Below are positions 1-8,458 of a DNA stretch of 64,000 nt, piece after piece. Numbering within the stretch: position 1 is the first letter of the stretch; each line of letters opens with the position of its first letter. Location of the stretch: NCBI GenBank assembly GCA_002869145.1, contig PKTM01000011.1, positions 1 to 64,000 on the forward strand, in the 5' to 3' direction. This DNA is from Denitrovibrio sp. (GTDB lineage Bacteria; Chrysiogenota; Deferribacteres; Deferribacterales; Geovibrionaceae). The notes beneath the pieces are model-generated. The model had not been told where the DNA came from. It did no database searches and saw nothing but the letters and a program-made list of their open reading frames with translations. Made by a program: the position numbers and the translations under genes.

Positions 1-12
1 CAAACTCTCCAT
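1..12 (-). rRNA. rrs: 5' end of a 16S rRNA gene, cut by the window edge
   Basis: Read on the minus strand, the first bases of the window end in TGGAGAGTTTG, the nearly universal start of bacterial 16S rRNA (it continues ATCCTGGCTCAG in most species). Only about a dozen bases are inside the window, so the exact mature end cannot be fixed. The call is supported by the two strong minus-strand promoters and the boxA-like leader that precede it, and by the absence of any credible protein gene in 1-393. Confidence 0.75.
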
Positions 13-93
13 CCAAACTCTTTATTGTTACTAACCACCGAAGCAGTTAGCCCAAAAACATCACTGTTTCCTTATAACATATCGACCTTATTC

Positions 94-107
94 AAATGTC
101 AAACAGC
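94..107 (-). promoter_or_regulatory. boxA-like antitermination element in the rRNA leader
   Basis: The minus strand reads GCTGTTTGACATTT here, resembling the boxA consensus (TGCTCTTTAACA / CTTTGACA). It lies between the downstream promoter and the 16S start, where Nus-factor antitermination signals of rRNA operons sit. The match is by eye and imperfect. Confidence 0.45.
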
Positions 108-177
108 TGAAATCAGGATTAATATCTTTCGTCCTGAAGTTTTTTTCGCCGCTCAGTTATTTGAGCAACGAGGGATA

Positions 178-206
178 GTTATACAGAAGTTGTTTACCTG
201 TGTCAA
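178..206 (-). promoter_or_regulatory. rRNA operon promoter, downstream copy
   Basis: On the minus strand TTGACA (201-206) is followed by a 17-base spacer and TATAAC (178-183). T-rich DNA at 211-255 precedes it. It reads toward the 16S start, giving a leader of roughly 160 bases. Confidence 0.8.
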
Positions 207-302
207 CAGGTTATTTAAAGTTTTTTTTAACTCCCTTCTGACAACTTTTTTTGCCTTTTAAAAGGCTTTTCAAACAACCCGTTCATTACTGAGCGGAAGG
301 AA

Positions 303-331
303 GTTATACCTAATCCGAACACTTGAGTCAA
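303..331 (-). promoter_or_regulatory. rRNA operon promoter, upstream copy
   Basis: On the minus strand TTGACT (326-331) is followed after exactly 17 bases by TATAAC (303-308). A pure A/T tract lies just upstream (341-362), in the place of an UP element. The same -10 hexamer and 17-base spacing recur in the second promoter 125 bases downstream. Tandem near-consensus sigma-70 promoters are typical of rrn operons. Confidence 0.75.
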
Positions 332-393
332 CCACTTTCTTTGCTTTTTTTAAAAAAATATTTTTATGCGATTTATCATGCGTTTACAATAAA

Positions 394-421
394 CGAAAGC
401 CCCTTTAAAAAGGGGCTTTCG
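394..421. terminator. Hairpin terminator downstream of fba
   Basis: A perfect 13-bp stem (394-406 with 409-421, core AAAGCCCC/GGGGCTTT) with a two-base loop. It lies 70 bases past the fba stop and separates fba from the rRNA promoters. The minus-strand side is followed by TTTATTG, a modest T-tract. Confidence 0.75.
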
Positions 422-491
422 CTATAGTGTCATTATATATTGTGCAGTAGATATGCAGAAGCTTCTAAGGTGCATCAAGCACCTTAATATA

Positions 492-1460
492 TCAGGCTCT
501 GTTAGCTGAGCCCACAACGTTCATATTCTTAGCCTTATACATCTCTACCAGTTCTGCTCTTGCAGGTTTCAGGTATTGGCGAGGGTCAAAGTGGCCAGGG
601 TTTTTCGCAAGATACTCACGAATCTTTGCAGTGAACACCAGTCGACCGTCTGAATCTATATTTATCTTGCACACCGCAGATGCAGCCGCCTTTCTAAGCT
701 GCTCCTCAGGAACACCAAGCGCTCCTTCAAGATTTCCGCCATACTGGTTGATCATCTCTACATAGTCCTGAAGGACACTGGATGCCCCGTGAAGGACAAT
801 AGGGAAACCCGGTATACGTTTCTCGCACTCTTCGAGTATGTCGAACCTAAGGGGCGGCACAGGCTGTCCAGCCTTGAACTTGAAAGCACCGTGTGATGTA
901 CCTATAGATATAGCAAGAGAATCAACTCCTGTTTTCTCTACAAACTCTACCACCTGATCAGGGTCTGTGTAGCTGGATTTCTCTGCGACAACGTCATCTT
1001 CTATCCCTGCAAGTATTCCAAGCTCCCCCTCAACTGTTACATCGTGGGCATGAGCATATTCCACAACCTTTTTGGTTACAGCAATATTTTCTTCAAATGA
1101 ATGATGTGAGCCGTCGATCATTACGCTTGAAAATCCGAAATCAACACAGCTTTTACATGTTTCAAATGAATCGCCGTGATCAAGGTGAAGGGCTATAGGC
1201 AGAGGGTATCCAAGCTCTTTTGCGTATTCAACTGCACCCATTGCCATGTAACGGAGCATTGTTTGGTTCGCATACTCTCTGGCTCCCTTCGAAACCTGCA
1301 GGATAACTGGTGACTTTGTGGCAACACAGGCAGAAATTATTGCCTGAAGCTGCTCAAGATTATTAAAATTGTATGCAGGGATAGCGTATTTCCCCTCCAT
1401 AGCTTTCGCAAACATTTCTCTGGTGTTTACCAGACCGAGTTCTTTATAGCTGACTCCCAT
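492..1460 (-). CDS. fba: Class II fructose-bisphosphate aldolase
   Basis: Cleaves fructose 1,6-bisphosphate to DHAP and glyceraldehyde 3-phosphate, or makes it in gluconeogenesis, in the cytoplasm with Zn2+. The 322-residue protein carries the class II signatures: HLDHGD at 92-97 with catalytic Asp94 and zinc ligand His95, GELG around Glu145, GTSHGAFK with His190, and VLHGASS with His224. The length matches the roughly 320-residue form. The ATG is preceded by GGAGGT about 8 bases upstream. It is a single gene, followed by its own terminator and transcribed toward the rRNA promoter region. I see nothing unusual in it. Confidence 0.95.
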   Translation of the reverse strand: MGVSYKELGLVNTREMFAKAMEGKYAIPAYNFNNLEQLQAIISACVATKSPVILQVSKGAREYANQTMLRYMAMGAVEYAKELGYPLPIALHLDHGDSFETCKSCVDFGFSSVMIDGSHHSFEENIAVTKKVVEYAHAHDVTVEGELGILAGIEDDVVAEKSSYTDPDQVVEFVEKTGVDSLAISIGTSHGAFKFKAGQPVPPLRFDILEECEKRIPGFPIVLHGASSVLQDYVEMINQYGGNLEGALGVPEEQLRKAAASAVCKINIDSDGRLVFTAKIREYLAKNPGHFDPRQYLKPARAELVEMYKAKNMNVVGSANRA

Positions 1461-1493
1461 TTAAAAATACCTCCGTTGAATTGGTTATACTTA

Positions 1494-2036
1494 TTATGTA
1501 AACATGTTCAGTGACATGGATATCTCGTCTATCTTCATCTTCGCCGCTTCCGGTTCACGGCCCTTGCAGTTTGGTATGGTCATGCCAAAGAATTTCATTT
1601 TAAATATCCCTGCAAAGTGCTTCATCCAATCCTGAGTTGACTGCCCGTGGCTTCTGTTTGGAGAGCCTTGCGTAAGGATAAAAAAGAACTTCTTATTCTC
1701 TTTGTTCGGGAACGTAGGCATACCGCTGAAATTTTGGAAAACACAAAACCTGTCTAAAAACATTTTGGCCATGCCAGAAATAAAGCTGAAGTAGTTCGGG
1801 GCTATGAAAATAATGAGATCCGCAACATTAACCGCAGACATTGCATCTCTGAGGCTCTCTTCTACTAGTTCAGGCTTAAAACCGCTGTCATCCTTCCTTA
1901 CGGGGTGAGAAACATCGAACTTCAGACTGCAAAGATCAAATCTATTGCAGCCTTCATATTTTTCTGCCAGCTTATCTGCGATAAAACCGGAGTTCACATC
2001 AGAACTGGCAGCAGCATTTATAAGCACCACTTCCAT
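1494..2036 (-). CDS. NADPH-dependent FMN reductase / flavodoxin-fold protein
   Basis: A flavodoxin-fold protein of about 180 residues. Seen: an N-terminal beta strand with a flavin-phosphate loop (VVLINAAASSDVNSG), a middle IIFIAPNYFSFISGMAKMFLDR segment matching the Y-x-x-S-ISG-MAKxFLDR signature of the family, and a late strand FFFILTQGSP. I prefer the ATG at 2034-2036 because GGAGG lies 8 bases upstream; the longer reading from 2087 adds residues unlike the family. It probably reduces FMN or quinone-like substrates with NAD(P)H. The substrate is not predictable. It lies 33 bases upstream of fba on the same strand and may be co-transcribed with it. Confidence 0.8.
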   Translation of the reverse strand: MEVVLINAAASSDVNSGFIADKLAEKYEGCNRFDLCSLKFDVSHPVRKDDSGFKPELVEESLRDAMSAVNVADLIIFIAPNYFSFISGMAKMFLDRFCVFQNFSGMPTFPNKENKKFFFILTQGSPNRSHGQSTQDWMKHFAGIFKMKFFGMTIPNCKGREPEAAKMKIDEISMSLNMFT

Positions 2037-2155
2037 ACAGACCTCCAATGTGGTTATTTTAGCTTCACAACTGGTCACTTTCAACAAGTATTTATGAGTA
2101 TAATACTATAGATAATATATTGACATATTAACATGAATGCAGTGATAATCTGCAC

Positions 2156-3883
2156 ATGAATGAGTTGATGAATAATATTGAAAAGTCAGGCGCAAAAATC
2201 AGTACGGAGATTCTCTGCAAAACTGTAACAATCTATCCTCATTTCAGAGGAAACTACGGATTTTTTCATTTAGAAGACGCTGAATGGCAGGTAGTATTTG
2301 TCAAAGGTGTGTACAAAGACAACATCAGGCATTTACATGGCAAAACGCTTTTAGACGACAAAAAACTGAACGAGCTTGCACAGACATGCGCCGAAACGGA
2401 ACGTACACTAAGGAAACCAGTAGTCCTTACTATAACTCTGAATGAGAGTAATGAACATTATATATACGATGCGCAAGCCTGTGAGACAACACCCGCAAAA
2501 TCAGACAGACGTGATTCGCAGATAGAATCACCGCTTACTAAAGTGGAGAAATCACTGGGTAAAGGCGATTTTATAGAAGCCAAGCACCTATTCAACCGCA
2601 ATCCATTCAGTGAAATATTTCCTGACACACTCTCCCCCTTGATGATGTCGTTGGTCTCCGGTGTGCCTGATATAATGAATCCGCTTTTCTCAAGCTGCAG
2701 CATTAAAACTCACTCACCGTCCATTAAGCTTCTTTTCGGGCGAATATATATGAACACTTCGAATGTGGAAACAATCATACCGGCTTTCAGACAGCCGTCA
2801 GACTTTTTTTTGCTAAACTTCGCGCCGTCAATATTTAAAAAGGTAAAAAAGCCTTTCTTTGGAATTCCTGACGATTCTGACCTTAAAATCAAAGATTCTG
2901 AAATCACAGAAACGCTGGATGATATAAAACAGTCAGTAAAAAAACTGGATTCTCAAGATATTCACACAGACGAGTTTGTAGAACTTACGGCACTTTGTGT
3001 CATGGCGTGGGAAATGGTCTATATAAGACTATGGACTGCTTTTACATCTTTCCATAAATTAACAGGCAAAAAATTAAACGACACCCTGACACAAATCTAT
3101 CAAACACGCTCAGACAGCATATTAAACAAAGATATTCAAGCCGTTCACTCCTGCTTTGACCCTGCTGTTGCTCCTTGTGATATAAAGTCACTCGGTTTAG
3201 AACATCTCACCCCAGATGAGATGTTTAAAACGCTCCCTAGCTCTAAAAGGCTGACTCTGAGTAAATCTAAATACATTGAAAAACTCAACAAATGTCACGA
3301 GTATCTAAGGATGAGGGATGAGCTTTTCCTTTTGTGCTCATCGCTCACTGGAAAGCTTCGCAGCATACTCATTGAAACTGGTGAAAGCTTCGTGAAGGAT
3401 CAAATGATCACCAATACCAATGACATTTTCTTTTTTGAACTGAGTGAAATAAACAAGATACTTCAGGATGATTTTTTCGGAAACATCCCGTTCACCTTAA
3501 ACTTTCGAAAGTGGCAGAATGAAAGATTTTCGGCTCTGTGCTTGCCTAACATGCTTTATGAAAAAGACATTGTAAACGCAGAAGAGTTTGCATCGGCACA
3601 GATAAACAAATCAATAACAGAGAAGCATCTCCCCTGTCTGGACTTTAACCACAAAGAGCTTGCAACGGAAAACTATGCAGCATCTTTGGCGTTCAGGCTT
3701 TCTGATCTGCAAAACATCTCAGACAAGGATGTCCTCATAAGTGAATCTGCCAGTCTCCTCTCTTTTACAGCGGAATATGCTTTCGCCTCAGAAACACCTC
3801 TTTACACAGGAGCAAAATTTGCAGGGCTGATTCTGAAAGATAAAAAGATATCCACAAAAGACAATGGCATATGCTATGAATGA
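2156..3883 (+). CDS. Degenerate PEP-synthase-like protein lacking the ATP-grasp core
   Basis: Residues 62-108 resemble the last part of a pyruvate phosphate dikinase / PEP synthase ATP-grasp domain (a LLDDKKLNELA helix, then a strand ending YIYDAQ where active enzymes have LQARP). Residues 149-200 match the linker and central segment of rifampicin-phosphotransferase-type proteins (NPFSEIFPDTLSPLM, then GRIYMN). The ATP-binding core is absent, and near the C-terminus I see no GGxxxHxAI phosphohistidine loop. It is therefore probably not an active phosphotransferase: either a regulator or paralogue, or an enzyme relic. The ATG at 2156 is taken from the open frame and has no strong ribosome-binding site. 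Function unknown. Confidence 0.6.
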   Translation: MNELMNNIEKSGAKISTEILCKTVTIYPHFRGNYGFFHLEDAEWQVVFVKGVYKDNIRHLHGKTLLDDKKLNELAQTCAETERTLRKPVVLTITLNESNEHYIYDAQACETTPAKSDRRDSQIESPLTKVEKSLGKGDFIEAKHLFNRNPFSEIFPDTLSPLMMSLVSGVPDIMNPLFSSCSIKTHSPSIKLLFGRIYMNTSNVETIIPAFRQPSDFFLLNFAPSIFKKVKKPFFGIPDDSDLKIKDSEITETLDDIKQSVKKLDSQDIHTDEFVELTALCVMAWEMVYIRLWTAFTSFHKLTGKKLNDTLTQIYQTRSDSILNKDIQAVHSCFDPAVAPCDIKSLGLEHLTPDEMFKTLPSSKRLTLSKSKYIEKLNKCHEYLRMRDELFLLCSSLTGKLRSILIETGESFVKDQMITNTNDIFFFELSEINKILQDDFFGNIPFTLNFRKWQNERFSALCLPNMLYEKDIVNAEEFASAQINKSITEKHLPCLDFNHKELATENYAASLAFRLSDLQNISDKDVLISESASLLSFTAEYAFASETPLYTGAKFAGLILKDKKISTKDNGICYE

Positions 3884-4046
3884 AAATGCTGAGAAAGTCG
3901 CCGACTGCATTTGCAGCCCAAAGACAAGAAAGATTCTGGAAGATATGAAAGAAGAGGCAACATTAAACAATCAAAATACGAAAACTAAATTAACACCAAC
4001 AAAAAAGGCCGGAGAAACCCCGGCCTCAGTTGATCTATCAAAATAA
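3864..4046 (+). CDS. Possible small hypothetical protein
   Basis: A 60-codon frame overlapping the end of the preceding gene, with ATG at 3864 or 3876. The hydrophilic product starts MAYAMNENAEKVADCIC and has no recognisable domain. The 3' third runs through the terminator of the convergent FecR gene, so that part at least is probably not selected as protein. It is kept because the start overlaps the upstream stop in the way coupled genes do, but it may be spurious. Confidence 0.3.
   Translation: MAYAMNENAEKVADCICSPKTRKILEDMKEEATLNNQNTKTKLTPTKKAGETPASVDLSK
4001..4025 (-). terminator. Rho-independent terminator of the FecR-domain operon
   Basis: Stem GGCCGG/CCGGCC (4007-4012 with 4020-4025) with a 7-base loop, followed on the minus strand by six T (4001-4006). 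It lies 30 bases past the stop of the minus-strand FecR-domain gene. Confidence 0.85.
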
Positions 4047-4054
4047 TATCTGTT

Positions 4055-5410
4055 TTATTTAAACTTGATGTTTATATTCACAATACCTGTTGCATAATCT
4101 ATCTGCTCCTCAGTATCTGGTTTTACATCTGGGTCAGTATAGAAATCTTCTGCATCGCTTACAGTATCAGCCAAATCGTCTGACACATCTCCAACATCCG
4201 GTGTATCATCAGCTTGTGCACCTGGTACATCTGGCACACCTCCAGAGGCAGGGTCATTGTTTCCAGACGGAATACCCATATCTGCAAGAGCACCACCCAA
4301 ATCGCCACCAGTGTCTGCACCTTCACCAGCACCACCTGTATCTCCTAGACCTCCACCGCCAAAAAGGTCAAGCCCTTCGTCTCCGCCGCCAGCATTTGAC
4401 TCTTCCACAAGGCCGATGCTAGCAAATGCAGCATTATCTGCATCACCACCGCCATCACCTACGCCGCCTGCACCGTCATCGCCTGAACTGTCTGCGCCAC
4501 CTGCAGCGACATTACCTGCTGCGCCTTCGTCTGCTGCGCCATCGTCTGCTCCGCCATCATCAGCTGTGCCCTCGTCTGCTGTGCCCTCGTCTGCGGTACC
4601 TTCGTCTGCTGTACCATCATCTGCTGTGCTGTCGTCGTCACCGCTATCATCAGTTTTGCCGTCGTCGCCGTCTTCGCCGCCTTCATCAGCGCTTTCACCT
4701 TCAGATTTATCCTCACCGGTAGCAACTTCACCCTCGAAAATAAGTGACTTGCTGTCGCCATCATTGCTAAACTCGTAAACCTGTACATCACCGCTGGAAG
4801 AGAGAACCATCCCCTGACCGGAGCTTAGGTTTGCCACTACTGTGCCCTTGTTAGCCACTGCATCGCCACCTTTGCCTGTGCCTTCAATAGCACCTACATC
4901 AACTTTGCCTGCTTCGAAATCTCCCCTGCTAACAGTAGCAATGACTTCAACGTTACCATTGTAAACTTCAACAATAGTAACTAGACCGCCGGAAACAACA
5001 CCAAAAGTTGTACCTTTAACACCGATGATAGAGTTTGTTGTCTTAACACGAAAATCGCCTGCGACATCTTCCATCTTTTCAACATTAAAAAGTACCTTTC
5101 CTTTCTGTATCTCAGCGTTATAACCGTCAGTCAAACGCTCGAGACCATTTATTGTAAGTCTTGATTTTTCAAAGACTTTTACATTTGTCCCATCGATAAA
5201 GCCAACTTCAGCGTATCCCCTTCTTTTTGTACGGAGTATATCCTTAAAAATCAGCTCAGAGCCCTTTTCAGCTCTCTTACCCATAACAGCGTCACCGTGG
5301 ACTATCTCCACTCTCCCTTTGGAAGCAGTCACTTCTGCTGCTTTCTCCAAAGCGAGTGCTGGTATTGCAACCGCTGTTGCCAGAATTATTATAATAAGTC
5401 TTTTAAACAT
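4055..5410 (-). CDS. Exported FecR-domain protein with a long acidic repeat tail
   Basis: A 451-residue protein with a Sec signal peptide (MFKRLIIIILATAVAIPALA). Residues about 30-150 form a FecR domain: a VTASKGRVEIVHG start, FKDILRTKRRGYAEVGFIDGTNVKV, and SIIGVKGTTFGV. Such domains bind envelope polymers or partners; here there is no sigma-factor context. Residues about 235-420 are extremely acidic and Gly/Ala-rich, with tandem TADEG/TADDG pentapeptides near 266-300 and Asp-Gly runs that suggest calcium binding or an extended spacer. The end returns to ordered sequence (IDYATGIVNINIKFK). It is transcribed 11 bases after the TPR-barrel gene and is very likely its partner at the cell surface. 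The long plus-strand frames across the acidic region are compositional shadows. Confidence 0.8.
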   Translation of the reverse strand: MFKRLIIIILATAVAIPALALEKAAEVTASKGRVEIVHGDAVMGKRAEKGSELIFKDILRTKRRGYAEVGFIDGTNVKVFEKSRLTINGLERLTDGYNAEIQKGKVLFNVEKMEDVAGDFRVKTTNSIIGVKGTTFGVVSGGLVTIVEVYNGNVEVIATVSRGDFEAGKVDVGAIEGTGKGGDAVANKGTVVANLSSGQGMVLSSSGDVQVYEFSNDGDSKSLIFEGEVATGEDKSEGESADEGGEDGDDGKTDDSGDDDSTADDGTADEGTADEGTADEGTADDGGADDGAADEGAAGNVAAGGADSSGDDGAGGVGDGGGDADNAAFASIGLVEESNAGGGDEGLDLFGGGGLGDTGGAGEGADTGGDLGGALADMGIPSGNNDPASGGVPDVPGAQADDTPDVGDVSDDLADTVSDAEDFYTDPDVKPDTEEQIDYATGIVNINIKFK

Positions 5411-5421
5411 AACCTTTCTCC

Positions 5422-7035
5422 TTAGAATGAGTAACTTATAGACATTTCCGTAACAGTTTTGGAATAGTCGTAAGTGTTTTCATTAGAGTCTGTTGTTGTA
5501 TAAGTAACACCACCGCCAATAAAAATGTTTGGTGTTACGATATACATCCCTTTCAGAGAATAGCTGTAAAACTCATCCTCTCTATCTATGTCGTCATAGT
5601 CATAGTTTGCATAGTTAAAAGCTAGGGTCGGTGTAAACTTTTTAGTCAATCTTGCGCTGAGTGAAGCTTTAAAAGTTGTATCTCTCTTTTGTTTAAGATA
5701 ACCAGCTACATCGTCAATAGCATAGCCACCGGAAATACTTGCAGTATATTTCTGAGCAAATGTCTTAGCGATATTAAGCGAGGCTTGATATTTGTAGCCG
5801 TCTTTGCTTATCTCTTCTAAACCCTCATCACCTTCATATTCGCTTTTAGTTACAACAACAGGAACTGTGAACCTCCATGTATCGGTCTTAAAGGTAAAAG
5901 ATCCTTCTGCAGATAATGATGTAGAGAACTTCTCACCATTGAAATAGGTTATCCCTGCAGATATCTTAGGCAGTGTCACTTCGAAATTATCATAACCATG
6001 TTTCATCAGAAAGTATAATTTGTGCATATTCATATCATAAGAGTGCAGCTCATGGTTCCATGTTTTATAGTGCATTGTCCCGATGGAAACAGTGTCTGCG
6101 AAAGATGGGTAAAAATTAAGTTTTATATCAGCTACAGCATAATTTCTCACACTGCTGACCTCACTGGCACCTGGAATCTCATTTGCATCAATTGAGGTAA
6201 CGTTTGTATCATACTGCTCGCCAATACTAAGGAAACCGGTAAACAGCTTCTGAGACTCTTTCAGTTTCTCTATCTTATTCAGCCCTGTGTCATAATATTC
6301 TTCAGTGGCTGCCGCAGCAGCATATTCTCTTTCTGCACAGATATATCTTTTAGAACTTGCACATATTTCACCAATAAGCATTTTAGCACTTGGAAATACT
6401 TTTTCGTCCTGAGTTGTTATCATGCGGAGGTTGTTCAGTGCTGTTACAGTCTTTCCTGTGCGAAGAGCGATGCGGCCTTTTCTATAATAATAGCGTCCGT
6501 TTTTATCAGGAGCTTTCTCCAGTGTTGCAGAGGCTCGGTCAAAAGATTTGAGTGAAACATAAATATCTACAAGACTAAAAAGAACATCTTCATCCATGTA
6601 TTGAGAGAGGTAAAGCTCAAGGTCAGTCATTGCATTATCAAAAGCGCCAATATTAAAATACGCTAACCCTCTGTATTTGATAAATCTAGGATCACTGTCT
6701 GCTTCGTTCATTTTTGACTCAGAAATATACAGAACCTCGTCGTATTCCTGATTAACCAGCATACCGTCAAGAACTTTGAATCCTTTGTCACTTTGACTGG
6801 TCTCAAAATAACAGATTGCCAAATAAATATTAGAAGAGACTCCTTCGGCCTCATTGAGAGCTTTCAGCTCGTCTTTCATGTTATCACATCTGCCCTCTTT
6901 TATTGCGCTAAAAACCTTTGCATAATTAGCATTATATTCGCCAACCACAGGGTATTCATAAGCGTATGAAAAAGAAGTGCAGGATAGCATAAAAATTATA
7001 AGTAGTGTTTTAACAAAATCCTTTGAAAGGCGCAT
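5422..7035 (-). CDS. Outer-membrane TPR beta-barrel protein
   Basis: A 537-residue protein with a signal peptide (about residues 1-25). Residues about 35-250 are TPR-like helical repeats (for example YRGLAYFNIGAFDNAMTDLE and YYYRKGRIALRTGKTVTAL). Residues 260-537 have alternating beta-strand character typical of an outer-membrane barrel (surface-lipoprotein-assembly-modifier-like architecture). It ends SISYSF, with the terminal Phe expected for BAM-dependent insertion. It forms a two-gene operon with the FecR-domain protein downstream. A plausible role is display, export or anchoring of the acidic FecR protein. This is inferred from architecture only. Confidence 0.7.
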   Translation of the reverse strand: MRLSKDFVKTLLIIFMLSCTSFSYAYEYPVVGEYNANYAKVFSAIKEGRCDNMKDELKALNEAEGVSSNIYLAICYFETSQSDKGFKVLDGMLVNQEYDEVLYISESKMNEADSDPRFIKYRGLAYFNIGAFDNAMTDLELYLSQYMDEDVLFSLVDIYVSLKSFDRASATLEKAPDKNGRYYYRKGRIALRTGKTVTALNNLRMITTQDEKVFPSAKMLIGEICASSKRYICAEREYAAAAATEEYYDTGLNKIEKLKESQKLFTGFLSIGEQYDTNVTSIDANEIPGASEVSSVRNYAVADIKLNFYPSFADTVSIGTMHYKTWNHELHSYDMNMHKLYFLMKHGYDNFEVTLPKISAGITYFNGEKFSTSLSAEGSFTFKTDTWRFTVPVVVTKSEYEGDEGLEEISKDGYKYQASLNIAKTFAQKYTASISGGYAIDDVAGYLKQKRDTTFKASLSARLTKKFTPTLAFNYANYDYDDIDREDEFYSYSLKGMYIVTPNIFIGGGVTYTTTDSNENTYDYSKTVTEMSISYSF

Positions 7036-7269
7036 CCGTCCCCTCCTAAATGTATATTAAAAAATCTTAGCATTTTTTATGTGTCTTCAAAGTATAAAAG
7101 TATATTAGTTTAACATAAAAATAATCATTTTTCATTTTATTTATTATAGAACCTTTTTATATTTCTCAATACAGTAGTTTATTAAAAGTATCAAAGCTGC
7201 ACGTTTCTTCTATACATAAGTTAACTGTTGACCAGCTTCTATTCATCCAATGATAAAAACGTCTGAAAG

Positions 7270-8211
7270 TTAATGTGATTTTTTTCGCCATGCTGCAAAA
7301 AGAAAGCCCGCGCCAACAAATATCATGATAATGCTAATGAGGTGTGGCGCTCTGAACGGACCTGCCATAAGATCATCAGCACGAAAAAAAGTGACAAAGC
7401 TTCTGATAAAAGCGTAAAAGATAAGGTAGAGTCCGACCAGTTTACCTGTCCCTATGTTTCTGTCTTTTCTCCAAAGGATATATAGCGGTATGAAAAATAT
7501 AAAATTGAGCAGCATTTCATATATAAATGTAGGATGCACAGGAAGTCGTCCGAATTCCTGAAATGCCGGAGTGTTATATTTGCCAGAAAAACTGATGCCC
7601 CATGGGAAATATTCCTTTAACGTAAGCACTTGACCTTTAAAATTCACGTCTAACGGTATTCTGCTCGTCAGCTTAGTTATTGACTGTGGCGCATCTATAA
7701 GGCCTTCCTGATTCAGAACTGTCTTCCAGAATTCCTGAAAGCCGTTTTTCATCTGAAAAATTACTGACGGCGGGGTGATGGTTGGCACGCCGTGAGCTTC
7801 GCCATTAGCAAGGTTTCCTATACGACCTAAACCCTGTGCAAAAAGAAGCCAGGGAACAATAGAGTCACCAAGTTTTATAGGGTTTATATTTTTTATCCTG
7901 CAGTAAACAAGTATGGTAAGTATGCCTGCAATAATACCGCCGTGGATAGCAAGACCGCCATGCCAAACAGCTATCATCTCAAAAAAGTTTCCGTCGTAAT
8001 AGTCCCATCGGAAAAGGACATAGTACATCCTTGCCCCTAATATGGACATGAGGAACGTAACTATCACTGCGTTTTCCACGCTCTCCTTTTTAGTATCTAA
8101 AAGTTCAGCTTTTCTGCGTACCATATATATACATAAAAGCAGTCCGATGATGTACATAAGACTGTAGACCCGCAGCTCAAAAAAGCCTATCTTGAAAAGA
8201 TAAGGAAACAT
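7270..8211 (-). CDS. lgt: Prolipoprotein diacylglyceryl transferase
   Basis: Transfers diacylglycerol from phosphatidylglycerol to the lipobox Cys of prolipoproteins in the inner membrane. Seen: a hydrophobic multi-span protein with the Lgt hallmarks HGGLAIHGG and GRIGNLANGEAHG (Arg, Asn and Glu of the signature), then HPTFIYEM near the C-terminus. A lumenal insertion of about 60 residues after the signature is longer than in E. coli Lgt. I place the start at the ATG at 8209-8211 because GAGG lies just upstream, while the ATG at 8256 has no ribosome-binding site. It fits the lipoproteins at 30706 and 62815. Confidence 0.92.
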   Translation of the reverse strand: MFPYLFKIGFFELRVYSLMYIIGLLLCIYMVRRKAELLDTKKESVENAVIVTFLMSILGARMYYVLFRWDYYDGNFFEMIAVWHGGLAIHGGIIAGILTILVYCRIKNINPIKLGDSIVPWLLFAQGLGRIGNLANGEAHGVPTITPPSVIFQMKNGFQEFWKTVLNQEGLIDAPQSITKLTSRIPLDVNFKGQVLTLKEYFPWGISFSGKYNTPAFQEFGRLPVHPTFIYEMLLNFIFFIPLYILWRKDRNIGTGKLVGLYLIFYAFIRSFVTFFRADDLMAGPFRAPHLISIIMIFVGAGFLFAAWRKKSH

Positions 8212-8293
8212 CACATACCTCTGACATTTATCTGAAATAACAAAACTCAATGACATAATACACGCAATAAGTTTTTTTTGTATCAGAAATTTC

Positions 8294-8322
8294 TTGATTT
8301 TTTACCTTGCCATTGCTATAAG
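8294..8322 (+). promoter_or_regulatory. Promoter of the rpsB-tsf operon
   Basis: TTGATT (8294-8299), a 17-base spacer, and TATAAG (8317-8322). It reads into a leader of about 130 bases ahead of rpsB. Good sigma-70 match by eye. Confidence 0.65.
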
Positions 8323-8353
8323 TATAGCCCCATTACACACGCCCTAATTGCGT

Positions 8354-8397
8354 GCAATTCCGACAAGTGCCTGAAACTCTTTCGGGTGGCGGAATGC
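8354..8397 (+). promoter_or_regulatory. Structured rpsB leader, candidate S2 autoregulation site
   Basis: Two stacked stems: an outer one pairing 8354-8362 with CGGAATGC at 8390-8397 (one bulged A), and an inner perfect CCTGAAA/TTTCGGG stem (8370-8376 with 8380-8386) closing a 3-base loop. A second small hairpin (GATATCT/AGATATC, about 8424-8442) sits just before the GGAGG of rpsB. In many bacteria S2 represses rpsB-tsf by binding its own leader, so this is the natural candidate. The match to that known RNA was not tested. Confidence 0.6.
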
Positions 8398-8458
8398 AGG
8401 GGCGGAGGAATAACAAAATAAATGATATCTTTGGGAGATATCGTAAATTGGAGGAGCA

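Noticed and set aside
25-261. 78-codon plus-strand frame at the left edge
   Set aside because: It lies antisense in the rRNA leader and over the downstream rrn promoter, has no ribosome-binding site and has AT-driven composition.
4257-4778. Long Ser/Pro-rich and His/Leu-rich plus-strand frames
   Set aside because: They are mirror frames of the GAC/GAT-rich acidic repeats of the minus-strand FecR gene; composition, not coding.
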